DNA from: Luteococcus sp052116585
GTDB taxonomy: Bacteria > Actinomycetota > Actinomycetes > Propionibacteriales > Propionibacteriaceae
Assembly: GCF_052116585.1 (NCBI RefSeq)
Contig: NZ_JBQKKT010000015.1
Span: 1-64,000 of the forward strand
Reading direction: 5' to 3'
Length of the DNA stretch: 64,000 nucleotides
Position 1 is the stretch's first letter. Every line of letters starts with the position of its first letter. A program made the translations under genes and the position numbers. Below are positions 58,797 to 64,000 of the stretch, piece after piece. The notes under the pieces were generated by a model. That model had not been told where the DNA came from and did not search any database. It saw only the letters and a program-made list of their open reading frames with translations.

Positions 58797-61079
58797 TCAG
58801 AGCGTCTCGTGCTCCGGGGTGTCGGGCTCGTAGGCGACGTCGGCGAAGACATCCTGCAGCTCGTTCAGCCACCACTGGTCGAGCGGGCGACGGAACTCGG
58901 GATCCACGTGCTCGTCCATGTGGGCCAGGGGCTGCTTGGCCACCTTCCCCTGCTGCAGACCGATGTACCAGGCCTTGTTCTGCCGTCCGGAGGTGTCCCC
59001 CCAGCTCTCGTCGAGCAGGTTGATGGCGTGCGAGACCAGTCGGGTGGCGAGCAGTCGGTCGAAGGGGGTCGGGGCGCCGCCCTGCTGGATGTGCCCCAGC
59101 ACCAGGTGGCGCACGTCGAAGCTGTCCTTGCCCTCCTCCTCCAGCAGCTTGGCCAGGAATTCGGTGTCGTAGTGCTCGCTGGCACGCTCATTGCGGATCG
59201 CCAGGAAGCGACGACGTCCGTTCTCGAAGGAGCCGCGCAGCCACTCGACGTCGCGGTAGAGGTCACCCAGGCTGATGCCGGTCTCATGCAGGTAGGCGCG
59301 CTCGGCGCCGGACGCCAGACCACTCATCAGCGCCAGGTAGCCGCAGTAGCGGCCCATCGTCTCCACGACGAAGGCGCGCTTCGTGGCCGACCCCGACATC
59401 TTGATCCGGTCGATCGCCTCGACGGCCACGTTCAGGGCGGTGTCCGCCCCGATCGACAGCTCCGAGCCGGGGACATTGTTGTCGATCGTGGCCGGTACGC
59501 AGACGATCGGGATGTTGAAGGACGGGTAGCGATCCCGCTCGGAGTGCAGCAGGTGGGCCGCCTGGTAGGCATTCCAGCCGCCGATCACCAGCAGGCCGTC
59601 GACGTCGTGGTCCTCCAGGGCCCGATTGATCGAGTAGAGGTGCTCCAGGCCGGGGATGGTGCGACGAGTGCCCAGCTCGGCACCGCCCTCGCCCGTCCAC
59701 CCCTCCACGTCATCCCAGGTGAGCTCCTCGATCTGGCCGTCGCGCATGCCGACGAAGCCATTGCGAACGCCGAGCATGGTGTGACCACGGCTGATGCCCA
59801 GGCGCACGGCAGCGCGGGCCGCCGTGTTCATGCCCGGGGCAAGACCGCCCGCGTGCACGATCGCGACGCGCTTGGCGTCGGTGCCGGGAGCCACCTGGCT
59901 GGGCTCCGCCAATTCGTGGAAGATCGTGCGCATCTCCGTGAAGGAGCCACCGCGCAGCTCCATGGCGGCTTCGAAGTCGCCCTCCTTGATGCACTCCGGC
60001 ACCCTGCGGGTGTCCTTCACGGCCTCCATCAAGTCCGTTGGCACCACACGGTTGCCGCGCAGCACCATCACATTGCCGGGGCTGTCCGGGGTGGCGGCCA
60101 GCACCTCCTTGGCGGCCTCGTGGCCCAGCCAGGTGGAGGCCCAGCGGTCGTAGGCACTGGGCGTTCCGCCGCGCTGCACGTGGCCAAGGATCGTGACGCG
60201 GGCATCCTCGCCCAGCCGCTCCTCCAGGGTGGAGCGCACGTACTCGCTGGTGATGCGGTTGCCGTCGCGGTCCTGTGCGCCCTCCGCGATGATGACGATC
60301 GAGTCGCGACGGCCGGCATCGCGGCCGCGCTTCAGCTCGGCACACATCCGGTCCTCCCAGCCGTCGGCCGGCGGATTCTCCGGGATCAGACAGAAGTCAC
60401 AGCCGCCGGCGACGGACGCCATCAGGGCGAGGTAGCCGCAGTGGCGTCCCATCACCTCCACGACGAAGCTGCGCTGGTGGCTGGCTGCCGTGCTCGCCAG
60501 GTCGTCGATCGCGGTGACGATGCGGTGCAGCGCGCTGTCGGCGCCGATGGTCATGTCGGTGCCCACCAGGTCATTGTCGATCGAGCCGACGATGCCCGCG
60601 ATCATCAGGGTGGGATGCGCGTCGGCCTGTTCGCGGGTGATCCGCCCGGCCGTCGCCAACTCGTCCAGCAGGCCGGGCCACTCCTGGCGGAACATGTCCA
60701 GGCCGGACAGCGATCCGTCGCCGCCGATCACCACCAGGTGGTCGATGCCGTGCTCGACGAGATTCTCGGCCGCCTTGAGCCGCCCGTCGCGCTCCCGGAA
60801 TTCCTTGCTCCGGAAGGTTCCGATCAGGGTGCCGCCGCGGTGGATGATCGAGCCGACGTCATCCCAGTCGAACTTCTTGATCCCGTCGCCGCCGTCGATC
60901 ATCCCCTGGTAGCCCTCGTAGATGGCGTACGGCTCGGCTCCCAGCCGGATGGCGGTGCGCACCACGGCGCGGACCGCGGCATTCATGCCCTGGGCGTCGC
61001 CGCCCGAGGTCAGGACACCGATCTTCACGGGCTCGCCCGACGGGTTGGTCTGATGGGTCACGTGGTCAGAAGTGCTCAC
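58797..61079 (-). CDS. Double-domain 6-phosphofructokinase, eukaryote-like
   Basis: Protein of about 760 residues from GTG 61079 (GTG 61028 is an alternative) made of two fused PFK domains. The N-half has a full catalytic set: LTSGGDAQGMNAAVRA, VVIGGDGSLSG, GIVGSIDNDLVGTDMTIGADSAL with the catalytic Asp, and VEVMGRHCGYLALMA. The C-half has IVHAGGLAPGMNTAARA, VIGGWNAYQ, ATIDNNVPGSELSIGADTALN and VETMGRYCGYLALMS. Its ATP-loop is degenerate and Asn replaces the second Asp, as in the regulatory half of animal and fungal PFKs. It phosphorylates fructose 6-phosphate; the C-half is probably allosteric. Bacterial PFKs are usually single-domain, about 320-360 residues. Confidence 0.88.
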   Translation of the reverse strand: MSTSDHVTHQTNPSGEPVKIGVLTSGGDAQGMNAAVRAVVRTAIRLGAEPYAIYEGYQGMIDGGDGIKKFDWDDVGSIIHRGGTLIGTFRSKEFRERDGRLKAAENLVEHGIDHLVVIGGDGSLSGLDMFRQEWPGLLDELATAGRITREQADAHPTLMIAGIVGSIDNDLVGTDMTIGADSALHRIVTAIDDLASTAASHQRSFVVEVMGRHCGYLALMASVAGGCDFCLIPENPPADGWEDRMCAELKRGRDAGRRDSIVIIAEGAQDRDGNRITSEYVRSTLEERLGEDARVTILGHVQRGGTPSAYDRWASTWLGHEAAKEVLAATPDSPGNVMVLRGNRVVPTDLMEAVKDTRRVPECIKEGDFEAAMELRGGSFTEMRTIFHELAEPSQVAPGTDAKRVAIVHAGGLAPGMNTAARAAVRLGISRGHTMLGVRNGFVGMRDGQIEELTWDDVEGWTGEGGAELGTRRTIPGLEHLYSINRALEDHDVDGLLVIGGWNAYQAAHLLHSERDRYPSFNIPIVCVPATIDNNVPGSELSIGADTALNVAVEAIDRIKMSGSATKRAFVVETMGRYCGYLALMSGLASGAERAYLHETGISLGDLYRDVEWLRGSFENGRRRFLAIRNERASEHYDTEFLAKLLEEEGKDSFDVRHLVLGHIQQGGAPTPFDRLLATRLVSHAINLLDESWGDTSGRQNKAWYIGLQQGKVAKQPLAHMDEHVDPEFRRPLDQWWLNELQDVFADVAYEPDTPEHETL

Positions 61080-61207
61080 CCGACCATTCTTGCTGGCCGG
61101 GAGTGCACAGGACAGGCCGGGTGCGACTGTTGACGTGAAGTTCACCGAAGCGCCAACAGGCTGGGCCGCCCGCCAGCGGCTTGGCCCGATGGGCGAGACT
61201 GGGGTCC

Positions 61208-61681
61208 ATGTGGCGAAAGATCGTGGTGATCCTGTTGGGCGTGGCACTGGCGGCTGGCTTCGGCGTCAGCGCCCTCGCACCGCAGCAGTCCACCGTCGAA
61301 CGCGACGTGGAACCCTTCCTGGCCAATTACGACGGGCAGGCGGCCGCCTACTGGCGCACCGGCCGGACCGAGTGGCCGGCGCTGGAGAAGTCCCTTGGCC
61401 CGATCCGGTCGGCGGTGCAGGCGGAGGGCTTCCAGATCACGGAAGCTGCCTCGCAGAGCGTCGTGGAGGAAGCCAAGCGCGAGGGCAATCGGTGGGTCGT
61501 GAAGGCCAGCACCACCACCAGTTGGACCTTGGTGGGGATCCCGTCGGCGGCCACCGGGTCCACGCCGTCCCCCAGCGCAGCGCCGACGCAGACCTCCTCC
61601 AGTTCCACCGATGCGCACCGGTTCACCTTCGACGCGCAGTCCGGCGAGCTGGTCTCCGACGAATTCCTCCCCGACTCCTGA
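61208..61681 (+). CDS. Small exported protein of unknown function
   Basis: Protein of 157 residues from ATG 61208. A hydrophobic N-terminal segment (VVILLGVALAAGFGVSAL) acts as signal or anchor. The rest looks like an NTF2-like or lipoprotein-type domain (PFLANYDGQAAAYWRTGRTEWPALEKSL; RWVVKASTTTSWTLVGI) with a Ser/Thr/Pro linker before a final strand pair. It is divergent from the phosphofructokinase and its stop abuts the stop of the convergent next gene. No family recognised. Confidence 0.6.
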   Translation: MWRKIVVILLGVALAAGFGVSALAPQQSTVERDVEPFLANYDGQAAAYWRTGRTEWPALEKSLGPIRSAVQAEGFQITEAASQSVVEEAKREGNRWVVKASTTTSWTLVGIPSAATGSTPSPSAAPTQTSSSSTDAHRFTFDAQSGELVSDEFLPDS

Positions 61682-63196
61682 TCAGGCGGCCGCGACCCGA
61701 CGGGCCCAGCGCCTGGCCAGGTCGCTGAGGCTGCGGTCCAGGGTGTCATTGCCGATCACGACGTCCTCCACCGGGAGCCCGACGGCCGCCAGCCCCGCCG
61801 TCGGCTGGCCGTCGCGGCCCAGGCAGGTGCCATCGCGGTCGATGTCGAGGCCGCGTCGGCCACGAGCCAGCCGCACGTGGCCGCGGGCAGCGAGATCGTC
61901 GATCAGCGGCGTGCGGGCCCTGCGGGCGCCGGGCGGGCTGAGGACGGCATCCACCACGACGTCGGGCTGGGAATCACCAGCGGGCAGGTTCGTGATCCGC
62001 TCACCGACCTGCACGCCCGACTCCAACCAGGACAGGTCGATCACACCGCGTTCGCACAGGTCGGCGATGCGGATCGCGGTACCCAGCGGCGGGCCGAAAC
62101 CGAAGCGCTCCAGGCTACTGGCCACTTCCCGGTAGTGCTGCCAGCTGTCTGCCCCGGCGTCGGCAAAGGAAAGTCTGGACACCACGACGGGGCGCAGTGT
62201 TGCCCAGGCCCGGCCCAACATCCACGCAGCTCCCGGCCGGGCGGCGCGTTCGGCGTGGGCGATTGAGCGGTTCAGGGCGCTCAGCGCGCGCGGAGCCTCC
62301 TGCAGATCGGGCTCCCAGCCAGTGGTGATGGTCGTGTGGACCTCGGCGCGAGCCAGGTCGGGGCTGTGGCCGTTGAGCACCATCAGCTGGGTGGCGGCCT
62401 CGGCCACGGTGTCCACGACGCCCATCGGGTCGGGCGGCATGGTGGCGGCCAACAGGTCCATCGCTTCCTGCTCATCGGGGAGCAGCTCGTGACCGTGCGA
62501 CGGGGTCGCCATCACGAAGCGTCCCGTGACGCCCAGGGGCAGGATGCGGGCCGGCCACTGGGAGCGGGGCCGCCCCTCGGTCAGGGCCAGGGCTGCGTCG
62601 ACGAAGGTCAGAGCTGCACCGCGCATGGCGACGGTGCAGCCGGCGGGAACCTGTTCCTCATTGAGCCAGCGGTCGACGGGGTAGACGGCCTCCACCAGTC
62701 GCGTGGGCTGCTCGGGGTCCCAATGGTGTGCCAGGCGGTCGTCGTGGTCCGGGGCATGGCCAGTGGCCAGCAGAACCTCGTCGACGATGCGTGGCATGTC
62801 CGACTCGACGAGCCAGCCCTGCTCGGTGCGAGTGATGCCGGAGACCGGCCAGGGGTGGGTGAGCACGCGGACGCCGGTGGGCGGCTCCTGGATGGTGCGG
62901 GTGCGGGCGGCGTGGAAGTAGGCACCGACGCGGTGGCGTGGAACCTCGCCGTCGGGGTCGATGCCGTGGGTGCGCAGCCATTCGGACAGGGGCTCCATCG
63001 GGCGTACCTGGACGCCGCGGGTGTGGATGTTGAGGCGTAGGAACTCTGGCTGGTCGAGTGCGAACCCGCTGCCGGTGCCCGGCAGGACCGGGTCATAGCA
63101 GTGAACCTCCAGGGCGTCGGGGCCGGACCACGCGTGCACCAGCTCTGTGAGGGCGTGGATGCCGTGTGGCCCCTGACCGATGATTGCCACCCTCAT
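61682..63196 (-). CDS. FAD/NAD(P)-binding protein
   Basis: Protein of 504 residues from ATG 63196 (ATG 63208 is possible). The N-terminal Rossmann motif is clear: MRVAIIGQGPHGIHALTELV. Further family features are RLNIHTRGVQVRPM, a second nucleotide motif (GCTVAMRGAALTFVDAALALTEG), EVLLATGHAPDHDDR, and a C-terminal half with VDAVLSPPGARRARTPLIDDLAARGHVRL. It resembles the FAD-NAD(P)-binding domain group sometimes linked to natural-product or amine oxidation. Substrate unknown. Confidence 0.75.
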   Translation of the reverse strand: MRVAIIGQGPHGIHALTELVHAWSGPDALEVHCYDPVLPGTGSGFALDQPEFLRLNIHTRGVQVRPMEPLSEWLRTHGIDPDGEVPRHRVGAYFHAARTRTIQEPPTGVRVLTHPWPVSGITRTEQGWLVESDMPRIVDEVLLATGHAPDHDDRLAHHWDPEQPTRLVEAVYPVDRWLNEEQVPAGCTVAMRGAALTFVDAALALTEGRPRSQWPARILPLGVTGRFVMATPSHGHELLPDEQEAMDLLAATMPPDPMGVVDTVAEAATQLMVLNGHSPDLARAEVHTTITTGWEPDLQEAPRALSALNRSIAHAERAARPGAAWMLGRAWATLRPVVVSRLSFADAGADSWQHYREVASSLERFGFGPPLGTAIRIADLCERGVIDLSWLESGVQVGERITNLPAGDSQPDVVVDAVLSPPGARRARTPLIDDLAARGHVRLARGRRGLDIDRDGTCLGRDGQPTAGLAAVGLPVEDVVIGNDTLDRSLSDLARRWARRVAAA

Positions 63197-63483
63197 GACG
63201 CTTCGCATCTCCCTGGTCCTGCGCGGTGTCTGTGCCGCGAACCTTCCTGGCACCATGATGACCCACCGATTTGGGGAGAAAGGTCGTCTCACGGACGAAC
63301 TTGAACAACTGCCCGATTTCACCGCGGGAAAGTTGATGAACTTCATTCTGTTAACAGGTCATTTTGGGGCGCAGGATGGTCATTCGGGATTGCCCGTGCG
63401 GCAGGGGATCCCCGGCTCGCTGGGATTGCCTCCGGCGTCTTGTGGAGGCGTCATCAATTCAGGGGATGAAGCAAGGGCTTGCT

Positions 63484-64000
63484 TCACGGAGCCAGTCGGT
63501 CACGCCGCCACTGACCATCGGCGAGTGTGTAGCGCAGCCGGTCGTGCAGTCGGGAAGGCCGACCCTGCCAGAACTCCCACACGTCGGGGGTCAGCCGGTA
63601 GCCACCCCAGTTCTGCGGACGCGGAGGGTTGTCGCCGTATTCCTGCGCGGCCGACTCGGCGCTGGCCACGAGGGCATCGCGGCCAGCGATCACCTGGCTC
63701 TGCGGCGAGGCCCACGCCTCGATCCGCGATTCGAGCGGGCGCTGGGCGAAGTACTCGTCGGACTCCTGGGCGGAGACCTTCTCGATCCTTCCCTCGATGC
63801 GCACCACCCGTTCCAGCTGGGGCCAGTGGAACTGCAGTGCGCCAAAGGGATTGCCTGCCAGCTCCTGCCCCTTGCGGGAGTCGTAGTTCGTGAAGAAGAC
63901 GAGCCCCTGCTCGTCGAAGCTCTTCACCAGCACGATGCGCGTGGAGGGGCGACCGTCGGGGCCCACGGTTGCCAGGGTCATCGCATTGGGGTCGAGGGCG
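63484..64000 (-). CDS. pdxH: Pyridoxamine 5'-phosphate oxidase, C-terminal part
   Basis: The frame enters from beyond the window end (ALDPNAMTLATVGPDGRPSTRIVLVKSFDEQGLVFFTNYDSRKGQELAGNP). Features of PdxH are complete to the C-terminus: FMN-phosphate-binding RIVLVK and SRKGQEL, ALQFHWPQLERVVRIEGRIEKVS, YFAQRPLESRIEAWASPQS, PQNWGGYRLTPDVWEFWQGRPSRLHDR, ending WRRDRLAP. It oxidises pyridoxamine- or pyridoxine-5'-phosphate to pyridoxal phosphate with FMN and O2. Its start is outside the window. The 287-bp gap 63197-63483 before it holds no gene. Confidence 0.93.
   Translation of the reverse strand, partial: ALDPNAMTLATVGPDGRPSTRIVLVKSFDEQGLVFFTNYDSRKGQELAGNPFGALQFHWPQLERVVRIEGRIEKVSAQESDEYFAQRPLESRIEAWASPQSQVIAGRDALVASAESAAQEYGDNPPRPQNWGGYRLTPDVWEFWQGRPSRLHDRLRYTLADGQWRRDRLAP

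Overview
This is a high-GC chromosomal window from an actinobacterium. Gene content (MPRTG-anchored surface protein, paired luciferase-like monooxygenase and FMN reductase of the actinobacterial type, Tad pilus locus with a LysM/BTAD protein, very high G/C at third codon positions) fits a Propionibacteriaceae-like member of the Actinomycetota. That assignment is inference. No rRNA, tRNA or CRISPR array was seen.

Layout. 1-12 kb: housekeeping and envelope genes (NhaD-type antiporter, beta-lactamase-fold lipoprotein, EamA exporter, GntR plus membrane partner, MscS channel, a tiny secreted peptide beside a convergent NarL-type two-component pair, roadblock-like protein, lipoprotein penicillin-binding protein). 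12-18 kb: cell-wall-anchored adhesin, luciferase-like monooxygenase, MATE exporter, FMN reductase. 18.4-25.8 kb: a fatty-acid/ketone-body module (thiolase, FadN-type two-domain enzyme, acyl-CoA dehydrogenase, TetR regulator, fused 3-oxoacid CoA-transferase). Three of its promoters carry the same TACGAAT-N4-ATTCGTA operator just downstream of the -10 box. 26.2-41.2 kb: a Tad/Flp pilus operon (SAF protein, CpaE-like, CpaF, TadB, TadC, Flp pilin, two TadE-like pseudopilins, LysM-BTAD protein).

The Tad operon is split by a more AT-rich 5.8-kb integrated element (28552-34361). It carries a serine integrase, an excisionase-like HTH protein, a RepSA-type HUH replication initiator, an FtsK/TraB-type DNA pump and small membrane proteins, so it looks like a miniature AICE (actinomycete integrative and conjugative element). 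It entered the Walker A codons of cpaF. Removing it at a 2-bp CA core restores an in-frame 487-codon cpaF with a canonical P-loop, and the deduced attP is an imperfect inverted repeat, as expected for serine integrases.

41-64 kb: SGNH-fold protein lacking its nucleophile, FMN reductase, fructosamine kinase, MMPL exporter with divergent MarR, 2-dehydropantoate reductase, a secreted protein broken at a G8 tract, an AAA+ ATPase, an iron-siderophore ABC operon behind two DtxR-like boxes, nitronate monooxygenase behind three tandem palindromes, a eukaryote-like double-domain phosphofructokinase, an FAD/NAD(P)-binding protein, and the end of pdxH. Two long near-perfect palindromes (42725-42800 and 55404-55472) share conserved arms and loop-proximal sequence, while the 8-bp block between differs with its complement preserved, marking an apparently undescribed hairpin family.
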